A stretch of DNA of 64,000 nucleotides from an uncultured Nocardioides sp. (GCF_947489365.1 NZ_CANLDB010000004.1:62001-126000); one strand, 5' to 3'; shown: positions 16,997 through 25,693, counted from the stretch's first letter. The notes: generated from the letters alone by a model not told the origin. Numbers and translations are program-made.

Positions 16997-17245
16997 ATGT
17001 CAGCGATCACCGTGCGGCGCCTTCCCGAGGGCGTCAAGCAGCGCCTGCGGCTCCGCGCCGCGGCGAACGGTCGCTCGATGGAGGCGGAGGCCCGCTGCAT
17101 CCTCGTGGACGCGCTGCACGCCGACCGACGCGTCGACCTCGACTGGGTGGACGGGCTCATGGCGGTCGGCGCGGAGCTCGGCGGCGTCGAGCTCCCCGAG
17201 GTGCCGGACGACCCGGCGGACGCGGCGCGCTTCGACGGGCCGTGA
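16997..17245 (+). CDS. FitA/VapB-type ribbon-helix-helix antitoxin
   Basis: 82 aa. The N-terminus MSAITVRRLPEGVKQRLRLR is a ribbon-helix-helix DNA-binding domain of the FitA type, which recurrently begins with an Ile/Thr/Val strand and LP.....LR. The C-terminal half (VDLDWVDGLMAV...LPEVPDD) would wrap the PIN toxin. It should neutralise the toxin encoded next and repress its own promoter. Its TGA overlaps the toxin GTG. Confidence 0.88.
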   Translation: MSAITVRRLPEGVKQRLRLRAAANGRSMEAEARCILVDALHADRRVDLDWVDGLMAVGAELGGVELPEVPDDPADAARFDGP

Positions 17246-17652
17246 TCGTCCTCGACACCGGCGTCCTCGCCGAGCTGGTCCGCGGCCCGCGCGCCGACCC
17301 CGGCGTGATCGGCTGGGTGCGGCAGGTGGTCGAGCAGCCCGTGACGACGGTGGTCAACCGTGCCGAGCTCCTCGCGGGCATCGCCTTGCTCCCGGCGACC
17401 AACCGTCGTACGGCGCTCGCGACCGCGGTCGAGGACGCGCTCGCCGACCTGCCCCACTGCCTGCCCTTCAGCGACGACTGCGCGGCCGTCTACGCCCACG
17501 TCGTCGCCACCCGCGTCGCCTCGGGATCACCCCTCACCACCCGGACGGCGATGGTCGCCGCCATCGCGTCGGCCCACGGGGCGGCCGTCGCCACCACCGA
17601 CCCCGCGGCGTACGCCGGGCTCGACCTGCGCATCGAGGCGGCCCGCATGTGA
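17242..17652 (+). CDS. FitB/VapC-type PIN-domain ribonuclease toxin
   Basis: 136 aa from the GTG overlapping the antitoxin stop (GTGA). PIN-domain acidic residues are in place: IVLDTGVLAEL, NRAELLAG, the central Asp of FSDDCAAVYAHV and TTDPAAY. AMVAAIASAHGAAVATTD is the usual FitB region before the last Asp. It would cleave RNA when the antitoxin is degraded. All expected acidic residues are present, so the toxin looks intact. Confidence 0.9.
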   Translation: MIVLDTGVLAELVRGPRADPGVIGWVRQVVEQPVTTVVNRAELLAGIALLPATNRRTALATAVEDALADLPHCLPFSDDCAAVYAHVVATRVASGSPLTTRTAMVAAIASAHGAAVATTDPAAYAGLDLRIEAARM

Positions 17653-17689
17653 GCCGGTCGAGCGCGTCGAGACCACCGGGCCACCGCGA

Positions 17690-18283
17690 TCACCGGGACG
17701 CGGCGGGCGCCACCTCGAGCCGCATGACGCAGTTGAACTGCCCCTTCGACCGGTCGTAGGTGAACCCCACGCGCTCGTACATCCGCCGGGTGCCGTTGTA
17801 GAGGAACGACGACGAGGTCTTCTTGCCCTCCTTGAGGGCCATGTCGTGCGGGTAGCCCTCGACGAGGCCGCCGCCCGCCGCGGCGATCAGGTCGAGCGCG
17901 CCGCGCAGCGCCACCTCGGCGAGGCCCTGGCGGCGGTGGTGCTTGAGCACCTGGATGCACGTGACCCGCCAGTCGGGGTCGGCGGCCTTGGTGGCGTCGT
18001 ACTCCTTGCGGTGGTGCAGGTTGGTGAGCTCGGCGGGCGCGCCGTACTGGGCGTACGCGACCGCGTGGCCGTCCCGGACGACGAGGGCGGCGTGGGCCAC
18101 GCCCTCCTCGACGAACCGCCGCTTCATGGCCCGGTTGTCACCGGTGGTCTCGTGGGCCCACGGGGGGTCGGGGTGGAAGTGCACGCACCAGCAGCCGCCG
18201 AACAGCCCGCCCTGACGGTCGAAGAACTCCTCGAACAGCGGCCAGGTGGCCGGGGTCAGCGCCTCGATCGCCTGTCCGTCCAT
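17690..18283 (-). CDS. GNAT family acetyltransferase
   Basis: 197 aa. The acetyl-CoA-binding motif is degenerate but recognisable (IQVLKHHRRQGLAEVALRGAL), with a late motif RMYERVGF. The N-terminal CWCVHFHPDPPW with several Cys, His and Trp residues is typical of a GNAT subgroup of unknown substrate. Leaderless start: TAGGTT ends 6 nt before the ATG. Divergent from the SanA/YdcF-like gene, 34 bp apart. Confidence 0.8.
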   Translation of the reverse strand: MDGQAIEALTPATWPLFEEFFDRQGGLFGGCWCVHFHPDPPWAHETTGDNRAMKRRFVEEGVAHAALVVRDGHAVAYAQYGAPAELTNLHHRKEYDATKAADPDWRVTCIQVLKHHRRQGLAEVALRGALDLIAAAGGGLVEGYPHDMALKEGKKTSSSFLYNGTRRMYERVGFTYDRSKGQFNCVMRLEVAPAASR

Positions 18284-18289
18284 CTCGGC

Positions 18290-18295
18290 AACCTA
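18290..18295 (-). promoter_or_regulatory. -10 element of the GNAT gene at 17690-18283
   Basis: TAGGTT on the minus strand, 6 nt before the ATG. Confidence 0.55.
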
Positions 18296-18317
18296 GGCCG
18301 CCCGGCAGACTTGTGCC

Positions 18318-18974
18318 ATGCCTCGTCGGAGCCGTCTCGTCCTGCTCGCCCTCGCCGGCGTGGGTGCGGGCGGTGTCCTGGCGGTCGTCCTCGCCAACGT
18401 CGTGGTCGTGCAGCGCGCCGACCAGCACGTCACCGGGGACCTCGAGGCTCTCGCGCCGGCGCAGGTCGCGATCGTGCCCGGTTCCCTGGTGCGCGGCGAC
18501 GGGACGCTGGGGGACGTGGTCGCGGAGCGCGTCGACGCCGCGGTGGGGTTGTACGACGCCGGCGTCGTCGACGCCCTCCTGGTCTCCGGCGACAACGGCA
18601 CGCCCGACTACAACGAGCCCGACGCGATGCGGGACGCCGCCCTCGCGGCCGGCGTGCCGGGAGAGGACGTCTTCACCGACTACGCCGGGTTCAGCACCTG
18701 GGCGACGATGCGCCGGGCCACGGAGATCTTCGGCGTCGACAGCGCCGTCGTCGTCACCCAGGACGCGTACGCCGCCCGCTCGGTCGACCTCGCCCGCGCG
18801 GCGGGGATCGAGGCGCAGGCGCTCGAGGCGGGCACGGCCGCGGGCGGGCCGCGGGAGGTGCTCGCCCGGGTACGCGGGCTCGGCCAGGCGACGTGGCGGC
18901 CCGAGGTGACTGGCGGCGAGACCATCCCGATCACCGGCGACGGCCGCCGGTCCTGGGCGGACGAGCCCGCGTGA
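18318..18974 (+). CDS. SanA/YdcF-like DUF218 membrane protein
   Basis: 218 aa. One N-terminal membrane segment (about 7-27) is followed by a DUF218 domain outside the membrane: IVPGSLV, ERVDAAVGLYDAG, LLVSGDN, EPDAMRDAALAAGVP, STWATMRRA and VVVTQDAYAARSV. SanA proteins affect envelope permeability and vancomycin sensitivity in other bacteria. The biochemical activity is unknown. Its stop overlaps the start of the next gene (GTGA), so the two form a pair. Confidence 0.85.
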   Translation: MPRRSRLVLLALAGVGAGGVLAVVLANVVVVQRADQHVTGDLEALAPAQVAIVPGSLVRGDGTLGDVVAERVDAAVGLYDAGVVDALLVSGDNGTPDYNEPDAMRDAALAAGVPGEDVFTDYAGFSTWATMRRATEIFGVDSAVVVTQDAYAARSVDLARAAGIEAQALEAGTAAGGPREVLARVRGLGQATWRPEVTGGETIPITGDGRRSWADEPA

Positions 18975-19798
18975 GCCTGCTCGACCCGAGCGACCTCCAC
19001 TGGGCGCGTCCCTCCGCCGGGGCGGGCACCGGCGTCCTCGTGGTCGCCGGCTCCAGCGGGCGCGTGGACACCGCCCGGGCGGATCTCCTGGCCGCCGCGG
19101 GCGCGACCGCGCTCGCGATCCGGTGGTTCGGCGGGGTCGGCCAACCCACGCTGCCGCGCGAGGTCCCGCTCGAGACGTTCACCGGCGCGCTCGACCTGCT
19201 GGCCGCGGAGTGCGACCGGCTCGCCGTCGTCGGGCTCTCGTACGGCGCCGAGGCCGCGCTGCTGACCGCCGTCCGCGACCCGCGGCTCGACGCCGTCGTG
19301 GCCATCGCCCCCACCGACGTCGCCTGGGAGGGCCAGGCGGAGGCGGACGACGACCCGCGACGCCCGAAGTGGACCTGGCGGGGCCAGCCGGTGCCGTTCG
19401 TCCCGCTGAGGCGGACCTGGACGCCCAGGACGGACCCGCCGTCCTACCGCCCGCTCTACGACGCGAGCCGTGAGTCGGCCGGCCCGGCGACGGTGGAGGC
19501 CGCGCGCATCCCGGTGGAGCGGTTCACGGGCGAGCTCGTCCTGGTGGCGGGCGGGGACGACCGGGTGTGGGGGAGCGCGCCCGCGGCCCGCACGATCGCC
19601 GCCCGGCGGTCGGCGGCCGGGCTCCCGACCACCGTCGTCGAGGACGCTGCCGCCGGGCACCCCGTCGTCCTCCCCGGCGAGGACGCCCCCGACCCCCGGC
19701 GGCCGTACCGCGTCGGGGGCGACGACGGCGCCGCGGAGCGCCTCGGCGCCGCGGCCTGGCCGGCCATCGTCCGGGCGCTCAGGCTCCCCACCCGATGA
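18971..19798 (+). CDS. alpha/beta hydrolase (BAAT/acyl-CoA thioesterase C-terminal type)
   Basis: 275 aa from the GTG overlapping the DUF218 stop. The nucleophile elbow VVGLSYGAEAALLTA carries Ser in GLSYG. The acid is probably in LVLVAGGDDRVW and the His in AAGHPVV, matching the BAAT C-terminal family. Its last 20 bp overlap the 3' end of the convergent EamA gene. Substrate unknown. Confidence 0.8.
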   Translation: MSLLDPSDLHWARPSAGAGTGVLVVAGSSGRVDTARADLLAAAGATALAIRWFGGVGQPTLPREVPLETFTGALDLLAAECDRLAVVGLSYGAEAALLTAVRDPRLDAVVAIAPTDVAWEGQAEADDDPRRPKWTWRGQPVPFVPLRRTWTPRTDPPSYRPLYDASRESAGPATVEAARIPVERFTGELVLVAGGDDRVWGSAPAARTIAARRSAAGLPTTVVEDAAAGHPVVLPGEDAPDPRRPYRVGGDDGAAERLGAAAWPAIVRALRLPTR

Positions 19799-20660
19799 GG
19801 GCGATCCCGGCGGTGACGACCGCAGCGGCCGCCAGCCGTCGCGCCGGCGAGCCCTCGTGCATCAGCACCGCCGCCCCGAGGGCACCCATGACGACGCTCG
19901 AGGCGCGCAGCGGGGCGATCACGGCGAGCGGAGCCAGCGTCATGGCGAACAGCATCAGCAGGTAGGACAGCGGCACGAGCACGCCGACGCCCAGGACGGT
20001 GAGGGGCGCGGTCCGTGCGGCGTCGCGGGCCCGGGACACCCGGCCCCGCCCCGCGACGGCCAGGACGACCAGCAGCTGCACGAGCCCCGTCACCGCGTAG
20101 TAGGCGAGGGGGTCGGCCCCGCGCGCGTCGACGGCGTGGTCGTCCCAGACGGTGTAGGCGCCGATCGTCAGACCCACGACCAGACCGCCCACGACGCCGG
20201 CGCGCACGCCTCGGCGGCGGCTGCCGGCGTCGCCCGGCTGGTCGGAGGCGGCCAGCAGGACGCCGGCCAGCACGCAGGCGATGCCGGCCCACCCGAGCGG
20301 GCTCGGCGCCTCCGACGCGACCCAGGCGCCGGCGAGGACCGCGAGGAGGGGCCCGGTCCCGCGGGAGACCGGGTAGACGATCCCGACGTCCCCGTGCCGG
20401 TAGGACACCTGCAGCGAGACGGCGTACGCCGTGTGCAGCAGCCCCGAGACCACGCCGAGGACGAGCGCCTGCCGCAGCACCGCCCCCGGGTCCGACGCCG
20501 AGGCGAGGCTGACGCCCGCGACGGGGAGGACGGCGACCGCCCCGACGAGCGAGTAGGCCAGCAGGAACGCCCGGCTGTCGCCCGGTCCCCGCGCGGCGAG
20601 GAGGTTCCACGTCGCGTGGGCGAGCGCGCTGAGCAGGACCAGCGCGATCGCGAGCGACAC
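19779..20660 (-). CDS. EamA/DMT-family transporter
   Basis: 293 aa with about ten hydrophobic segments in two EamA repeats (about 1-140 and 150-290). The N-terminal repeat contains ALAHATWNLLAARG and YPVSRGTGPLLA, typical of this branch of small-metabolite exporters. Substrate not predictable. The GTG start at 20660 has TAGGGT 6 nt upstream, which overlaps the TAG stop of the S66 peptidase gene. Confidence 0.88.
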   Translation of the reverse strand: MSLAIALVLLSALAHATWNLLAARGPGDSRAFLLAYSLVGAVAVLPVAGVSLASASDPGAVLRQALVLGVVSGLLHTAYAVSLQVSYRHGDVGIVYPVSRGTGPLLAVLAGAWVASEAPSPLGWAGIACVLAGVLLAASDQPGDAGSRRRGVRAGVVGGLVVGLTIGAYTVWDDHAVDARGADPLAYYAVTGLVQLLVVLAVAGRGRVSRARDAARTAPLTVLGVGVLVPLSYLLMLFAMTLAPLAVIAPLRASSVVMGALGAAVLMHEGSPARRLAAAAVVTAGIALIGWGA

Positions 20661-20666
20661 CCGCGG

Positions 20667-20672
20667 ACCCTA
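20667..20672 (-). promoter_or_regulatory. -10 element of the EamA gene
   Basis: TAGGGT on the minus strand. Its first three bases are the stop codon of the upstream S66 peptidase gene, and it ends 6 nt before the GTG. Confidence 0.5.
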
Positions 20673-21713
20673 GGCGTAGTCGGCGTACACGCGCTGCGCC
20701 TCGCCGTCGACGGTCACCGTCCCGCCGTACGGGAGGATCCACTGCGGCCGCGTGTGCCCGAACGGCGGGCCGACGACCACGACGGCGTCGGGGTTGTACG
20801 CCGCGACCGTCGCGATCGCGACGTCGCGCTGCTCGTCCCGCTTCGCGCGGCGGACGTCGGCGCTCGGGCGGGTCTCGAAGTCCGAGGTCGGCGGACGGGC
20901 GACGACGACGGCGTCCACGGCGGCGAGGAGCCCGCGCTCACCGAGGGAGCGGAGGATGTGGCCGAAGTCCCGGGCCCCGATCAGCTCCTCGGAGGACTCG
21001 AGCAGCAGCACGCCGCCCTCCACGACCGCGGGGTCGGCCGGGAAGCGGCCGGCGGTGAGGATCCACTGGACGACCTCGATGCACCCGCCCCAGGTGCGAC
21101 CGGTGACGGAACGGGCGGGTCCGGCCCAGGTCCAGGGCTCGGTGGGCTCGCGGTCGCCGTACTCGGTCAGGGCGCGCGGGTCCTGCCAGTCGTGGCCGAT
21201 GTCCTCGGACTCGCCCGGCTCGGTGACCTCCAGGCGGTCCCCGGTGAGCAGGGCGGCCCGCAGCGAGGCCTCGTGGACCGCGTCGAGGCCCGGGCCGGGG
21301 CCGAGCTGCACCTGCGTCGAGCCGCCGTAGAAGCCGGGCACGCCGTGGGTCCACAGCCAGCTCAGGATGTTGGTGTTGTCGCTGTAGCCCAGGAACGGCT
21401 TGGGGTCGCGCCGCACGACCTCGGGGTCGAGGTGTGGGACGACGGTGATCTGGTCCTCGCCGCCGATCACCGCGAGCACGGCCCGGATCCCGGGGTCGCC
21501 GAAGGCGGCGTTCAGGTCCGCGGCGCGGTCGACCGCGGACGCGCCCAGGCGGCGGGTGGTCGGGTACTCGACGGGCACCAGACCGGTGACCGCAGCCAGC
21601 CGCTCCATGGCCTGCTCGTGGACGGCCGGCGCCACCGCGGGCGCGGCGAAGGAGGGCGAGAGGACGGCGACCTGGTCGCCGGGGCTCGCCTTGGGCACTC
21701 CGAGGAACTCCAT
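20670..21713 (-). CDS. S66-family LD-carboxypeptidase / MccF-like peptidase
   Basis: 347 aa. The S66 family cleaves L,D bonds of murein tetrapeptides (LdcA) or inactivates microcin C-type nucleotide peptides (MccF). The nucleophile is in FLGYSDNTN (Ser111), the Glu in GGVLLLESSEE and the His in VGPPFGHTRPQ. Together they form the Ser-Glu-His triad. The length and the GYSDNT motif favour the MccF-like branch. No signal peptide, so cytoplasmic. The downstream EamA gene is on the same strand and close. Confidence 0.9.
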   Translation of the reverse strand: MEFLGVPKASPGDQVAVLSPSFAAPAVAPAVHEQAMERLAAVTGLVPVEYPTTRRLGASAVDRAADLNAAFGDPGIRAVLAVIGGEDQITVVPHLDPEVVRRDPKPFLGYSDNTNILSWLWTHGVPGFYGGSTQVQLGPGPGLDAVHEASLRAALLTGDRLEVTEPGESEDIGHDWQDPRALTEYGDREPTEPWTWAGPARSVTGRTWGGCIEVVQWILTAGRFPADPAVVEGGVLLLESSEELIGARDFGHILRSLGERGLLAAVDAVVVARPPTSDFETRPSADVRRAKRDEQRDVAIATVAAYNPDAVVVVGPPFGHTRPQWILPYGGTVTVDGEAQRVYADYA

Positions 21714-21719
21714 GGGTCG

Positions 21720-21725
21720 ACCGTA
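21720..21725 (-). promoter_or_regulatory. -10 element of the S66 peptidase gene
   Basis: TACGGT on the minus strand ends 6 nt before the ATG. Confidence 0.5.
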
Positions 21726-21798
21726 GGCGGCGCGTCACCCGGTTTTCCTCGTCCCTCGTCCGGCGATGAGGACGACGCCCGACACCGGTCCACCCGTC

Positions 21799-22374
21799 AT
21801 GGGCTCCCTCCTCTACTCGATGATCACCTCCCTCGACGGCTACGCGGAGGCCGCGGACGGCGACCTGGGCGGGGGTGCCGACGACGAGGAGCTCCACCGC
21901 TTCGTGGACGAGACCTTCCGCTCGGTCGGCACCTACCTCTACGGCCGGCGGATGTACGAGACGATGGTGTTCTGGGAGACGGCGGCCGACGACCCGTCGC
22001 ACCCGGCGTACGTCCGGGAGTACGCCCGGGCCTGGCAGGCCGCTGAGAAGGTCGTCTACTCCACGACGTTGCCGGACGTCTCGAGCGCCAACACGCGGAT
22101 CGAGCGGCGCTTCGACGCCGACGAGGTCCGTCGGCTCAAGGACCGGACGGCGCACGACCTCACCGTCGACGGCCCGACCCTGGCGGCGCAGGCGATCCGC
22201 GCGGGCCTGGTCGACGAGTACCACCTCTTCACGACGACGACCGTCGTCGGCGGCGGGACGCGCTTCTTCCCCGACGGGGTGCGGCTGGACCTCGAGCGGG
22301 TGGGGCAGCACCTGTTCGACGGCGGGATGACGTACACGAGATATCGGGCGCGCGCGGGGCGGTCGGAGGACTAG
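21799..22374 (+). CDS. RibD/dihydrofolate reductase-like protein
   Basis: 191 aa. GSLLYSMITSLDGYAE, TYLYGRRMYETM, LTVDGPTLAAQAIRAGLVDEYH and VVGGGTRFFPDG match the RibD C-terminal / DHFR-like fold that binds NADPH. Exact substrate unknown. The ATG at 21799 is preferred to one at 21766 because family members begin two to five residues before the YSMITSLDGY strand. Neither start has a good ribosome site. The stop codon is part of the promoter of the next gene. Confidence 0.85.
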   Translation: MGSLLYSMITSLDGYAEAADGDLGGGADDEELHRFVDETFRSVGTYLYGRRMYETMVFWETAADDPSHPAYVREYARAWQAAEKVVYSTTLPDVSSANTRIERRFDADEVRRLKDRTAHDLTVDGPTLAAQAIRAGLVDEYHLFTTTTVVGGGTRFFPDGVRLDLERVGQHLFDGGMTYTRYRARAGRSED

Positions 22375-22377
22375 CGT
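22372..22377 (+). promoter_or_regulatory. -10 element of the P-loop kinase gene
   Basis: TAGCGT starts with the stop codon of the upstream gene and ends 6 nt before the GTG at 22384. Confidence 0.5.
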
Positions 22378-22383
22378 CGACGG

Positions 22384-22884
22384 GTGGGCGCCCGCAACTA
22401 CCTCGTCGAGGGCGTGTCCGGCACCGGGAAGACGGCGGTGTGCCACGCCCTGCGCGAGCGGGGCTTCGAGGCCGTGAACGGCGACCGCGAGCTGGCCTAC
22501 CAGGGCGACCCGGTCACCGGGGAGCCGACCGACACCGCCTCGCACTGGCACCACGTGTGGTCGGTGCCGCGCCTCACCGCCCTCCTCGAGGACCGCCGCC
22601 ACCCGGTGACGTTCTTCTGCGGGGGCTCCCGCAACACCGCGTCGTTCCTGCATCTGTTCGACGGGGTCGTCGTGCTCGAGGTGGACGTCGACACCCTCAC
22701 CGGGCGCCTCGCCGGCCGCGGACCGGACGAGTTCGGTGGAGCCGCCGACGAGCGGGACCTCGTCCTGCGGCTGCACGCGACCGGCGAGGACACCCCGACG
22801 GCGGACCTCCGCGTCGACGCGACCGCACCGCTCGACGAGGTCGTCGACGCGATCCTGGCCGGACTCGGCCTCACGGGCCCGTGA
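22384..22884 (+). CDS. P-loop nucleotide kinase-like protein (AAA_18 type)
   Basis: 166 aa. Walker A GVSGTGKTAVC begins at about residue 8. CGGSRNTASFLHLFDGVVVLEVD and a terminal helix VVDAILAGLGL follow, the layout of small adenylate-kinase-like proteins of unknown substrate. It overlaps the following phosphotransferase gene by GTGA, suggesting the two act together. Confidence 0.8.
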   Translation: MGARNYLVEGVSGTGKTAVCHALRERGFEAVNGDRELAYQGDPVTGEPTDTASHWHHVWSVPRLTALLEDRRHPVTFFCGGSRNTASFLHLFDGVVVLEVDVDTLTGRLAGRGPDEFGGAADERDLVLRLHATGEDTPTADLRVDATAPLDEVVDAILAGLGLTGP

Positions 22885-23819
22885 CGTCGCTCGACGCGGC
22901 GGCGACGCGCGCCCTCCTCGACGCCGGGTACGTGCCGGGGGCGGTGCTCGGCTCCGGCATGGAGGGCACCGTCGTGGACCTCGGGAGGGACCGGGTCGCG
23001 AAGGCGTGGCACGGGCGCGCAGTCGCGGGGCTCCGTCGGTTGCAGACGTTCCACCGCGCGCTGCGCGCCGGCGGGATGGCGCTCGCGACGCCGCTCGTCG
23101 AGGACGTCCTGCCCGTCGGCGACGGCAGCGAGCGCGGCGTGACCGTCGAGGCCCGCCTCGGAGGCAGACCGCTCCGTGCCGACACGGGGGAGGGGGAGCA
23201 CCACGTCGGCGACCCCGAGATCGCCGCCGTCCTCGACGTCCTGCGCGCCCTGGCGGCGGTGACGCCGCACCCCGACCTCGGCGTGCTCCCCGTGCTCGAC
23301 GGCGAGCCGCCCTTCGACGCACGGGACCCGTTCGCGGCGAGCCTCGCGGGCCTGGTCGAGCGGCGCCTGCGGGCCTCGGGTCACGTGCTGCGCCGCCGCG
23401 TCCCGGACGTGGACCGGGTGGCACGCGCCGTCGTCGACCGGCTCCACGCGATGGGGCCGGGCACGACGACCGTCGTCCACGGTGACCTGGTCCCCGGCAA
23501 CATCCTCGTCACCGGTGACGTGGCCTCCGGGGTGCTGGACTTCGGCTTCCTCACCACGCTCGGCGACCCGCGCTTCGACGCGGCCGTCGCCGCCTCCGTC
23601 CACGACATGTACGGCGTCCGGGCCCGCCACACCGAGGCCGCGATCGACGCGGCGCTGGTCTCCGAGCTCGGCCACGACCCGGAGGTGCTGCACCTGTACC
23701 GGGCGGCGTACGCGCTGGTCACGTGCACCAGCTACAGCGCCTCGGGCAGCGACGGGCACTTCGCCTGGTGTGCGCGGATGCTCGACCGGGACGACGTCCG
23801 GCAGGCCGTCGGGCTCTGA
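22881..23819 (+). CDS. aminoglycoside phosphotransferase (APH) family kinase-like protein
   Basis: 312 aa from a GTG overlapping the previous stop. Catalytic loop VVHGDLVPGNILVTG (HGDxxxxN) and the metal-binding LDFGF follow the APH/choline kinase plan. The N-lobe loop VLGSGMEGTVVDLG and Lys in RVAKAWH are protein-kinase-like. Substrate unknown, and resistance should not be assumed. The gene converges with the ArsR-type regulator, 4 nt between stop codons. Confidence 0.85.
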   Translation: MTSLDAAATRALLDAGYVPGAVLGSGMEGTVVDLGRDRVAKAWHGRAVAGLRRLQTFHRALRAGGMALATPLVEDVLPVGDGSERGVTVEARLGGRPLRADTGEGEHHVGDPEIAAVLDVLRALAAVTPHPDLGVLPVLDGEPPFDARDPFAASLAGLVERRLRASGHVLRRRVPDVDRVARAVVDRLHAMGPGTTTVVHGDLVPGNILVTGDVASGVLDFGFLTTLGDPRFDAAVAASVHDMYGVRARHTEAAIDAALVSELGHDPEVLHLYRAAYALVTCTSYSASGSDGHFAWCARMLDRDDVRQAVGL

Positions 23820-23823
23820 GGCG

Positions 23824-24381
23824 TCAGTCCGCGGGCGGGAGCCGCGGGTGGTCGGTCGGGTAGACGCCGATCGCGAAGCCGTAGACGGTCTCCCCGGAGC
23901 GAGGCAGCCGGTCGAACTCCTCGACGACCGCGGCCATGCGGTCCCAGAAGGCCGAGACCTGGTCCTCGGACAGCCGGGCGTGGCGGATGAACCCCCACAG
24001 CCTCCCCTCGTCGTACGCCGGCGCCGACTCCCGGGCGGCGACCTCGAGGTCGTTGAAGTCCCGCTCACCCCCGGCCTCCGAGGGCTCGGCGGAGACGAAG
24101 AAGAGCCGCGCGGTGCGTCCCCAGAAGCGCTCCTCGATCGCCCGCACCCGGCGGGTGCGGACGACCCGGACCAGGCCGTTGCGCGCCAGGACGCCGACGT
24201 GGTGCGCGACGGTGCTCTTCGGTCGGCCGAGCGCCGACGCCAGCTCCGTGACCGTCGCGGCACGCTCGTGGAGGAGCTGCAGGATCGTCGTTCGCAGGGG
24301 GTCGCCGATGGCCCTGACCTGGGCGGCCGTCGTGAGCGCCATCCGGTCGGCGAGCTCGTGGTCCGGGGGGTTGTCGCCCAT
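23824..24381 (-). CDS. ArsR-family winged-helix transcription regulator
   Basis: 185 aa. The N-terminal winged helix IGDPLRTTILQLLHERAATVTELASALGRPKSTVAHHVGVL covers about 25-65. The C-terminal 100 residues form the effector-type region typical of larger HTH_20 members. It has no Cys cluster for metal sensing. Divergent from the dienelactone hydrolase gene, with a GAACGTTC palindrome in the 78-bp gap, so it may control that gene and itself. Confidence 0.88.
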   Translation of the reverse strand: MGDNPPDHELADRMALTTAAQVRAIGDPLRTTILQLLHERAATVTELASALGRPKSTVAHHVGVLARNGLVRVVRTRRVRAIEERFWGRTARLFFVSAEPSEAGGERDFNDLEVAARESAPAYDEGRLWGFIRHARLSEDQVSAFWDRMAAVVEEFDRLPRSGETVYGFAIGVYPTDHPRLPPAD

Positions 24382-24403
24382 GGCGGATCAGACTAGCCTC
24401 ATC

Positions 24404-24411
24404 GAACGTTC
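24404..24411. promoter_or_regulatory. GAACGTTC palindrome between regulator and hydrolase genes
   Basis: Perfect 8-bp palindrome in the divergent, relatively AT-rich intergenic region. Candidate operator for the ArsR-family regulator; short enough to be chance. Confidence 0.3.
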
Positions 24412-24459
24412 CATTTGTACGGATCATTGACGCGGATTATCGCAACCAGGGGAGTCGAC

Positions 24460-25029
24460 GTGGCCGAGGTGCTGCTGTTCCACCACATCCAGGGACTGAC
24501 GGACGGGGTCCGGGCCTTCGCGGACGACCTGCGCGCGGCCGGCCACACCGTGCACGCGCCGGACCTCTTCGACGGCCGGGTGTTCGGCTCGATCGAGGAG
24601 GGGTTCGGCCACGCCCGCGACACCGGCTTCGACGTGCTGCGGGAGCGGGGCGCCGCCGTGGCGGAGGGCCTCGGGGAGGACCTGGTGTACGTCGGCCACT
24701 CGTTCGGCGTCACGATCGCCCAGCGGCTCGCCCAGACGAGGCCCGGCGCCCGCGGGGCGCTGCTCCTGTACTCGTGCCTGCCCGTCGCCGAGCTCGGCGC
24801 CTGGCCGGACGGCGTCCCGGTGCAGGTCCACGGCAAGGAGGGCGACGAGTTCTTCGACGAGGACCTCCCCGCGGCGCGCGAGCTGGCCGCGACGGTGCCG
24901 GGCGCCGAGCTGTTCGTCTACCCGGGCGACGAGCACCTGTTCGCGGACCCCTCCCTCCCGGCGTACGACGCCGAGGCGGCCTCGCTGCTGGGCGAGCGGG
25001 TCCGGTCGTTCCTGGCGCGGGTCTCGTAG
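24460..25029 (+). CDS. dienelactone hydrolase family protein
   Basis: 189-aa alpha/beta hydrolase. The nucleophile is in VYVGHSFGVTIAQ (Ser rather than the Cys of true dienelactone hydrolases), Asp in VHGKEGDEFF or nearby, and His in YPGDEHLFAD. AAGHTVHAPDLFDGRVF is the diagnostic DLH strand/loop. GTG at 24460 is chosen for the AGGGGAG Shine-Dalgarno 5 nt upstream, over an ATG at 24415. Its 3' 112 bp overlap the antisense end of the next gene. Confidence 0.88.
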   Translation: MAEVLLFHHIQGLTDGVRAFADDLRAAGHTVHAPDLFDGRVFGSIEEGFGHARDTGFDVLRERGAAVAEGLGEDLVYVGHSFGVTIAQRLAQTRPGARGALLLYSCLPVAELGAWPDGVPVQVHGKEGDEFFDEDLPAARELAATVPGAELFVYPGDEHLFADPSLPAYDAEAASLLGERVRSFLARVS

Positions 25030-25604
25030 GTCACGTGCAGGGCGGCCCCGCCGACGACGACCTCGACCTGCCGCAGTGACCGCGGCGCGGCGGCGGCGAA
25101 CAGCGGGGTGCCGCCACCGAGCACGACCGGCGCCACGTGCAGACGCAGGAGATCGAGAAGACCGACGTCGAGGCAGCCTCGCACCGTCGCGGCACCGCCC
25201 ATGACGTAGACGTCGCGCACCCCGGCGAGCCGCCGCGCCTGCTCGACCGCCGGCCTCAACCCGTCGGTGACGAAGGTCAGGTCGTGCGTCGCCGCCAGCC
25301 GCGGCCGTCCTGGCGGCAGGGCGGTCACGACGACCAGCGGCGGACGGGCGTCGCGGTCGGCGCCGTACCCCGTGCCGTCGGTCCAGCCGTGCGGTCCGTC
25401 GACGACGTCGAACAGCCGGCGGCCCATCACGACCGCCCCGGCCTCCGCGGCGCGGTCCAGGGTCTCCCGGTCCGACGCCGCCCCGGAGCCGACCCACCGG
25501 TGCAGCTCCTCACCACCGCGGCCCAGGCCCGCGTCGGGGCCCGGGTCGGGTCCCGTGACGAAGCCGTCGACGCTGACGCTGATGTCGCCGATCACGAGGG
25601 TCAT
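24918..25604 (-). CDS. RibD/dihydrofolate reductase-like protein
   Basis: 228 aa. MTLVIGDISVSVDGFVTGPD, GAVVMGRRLFD, VYVMGGAATVRGCLDVGLLD and VVLGGGTPLF define the RibD C-terminal fold. The domain ends at ALHVTYETR. About 30 further residues run antisense into the dienelactone hydrolase gene and look non-homologous, so the natural stop may have been lost. The ATG at 25604 fits the family start better than that at 25622. Confidence 0.82.
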   Translation of the reverse strand: MTLVIGDISVSVDGFVTGPDPGPDAGLGRGGEELHRWVGSGAASDRETLDRAAEAGAVVMGRRLFDVVDGPHGWTDGTGYGADRDARPPLVVVTALPPGRPRLAATHDLTFVTDGLRPAVEQARRLAGVRDVYVMGGAATVRGCLDVGLLDLLRLHVAPVVLGGGTPLFAAAAPRSLRQVEVVVGGAALHVTYETRARNDRTRSPSSEAASASYAGREGSANRCSSPG

Positions 25605-25693
25605 GCGGGGATGGACCATCACCGGGCGTGAGGCTCATCGCGGTGCGCGCTGCGTAGCCTGCCTTGCGCTCCGCTGCCCGGCGCTGCAGCCGG

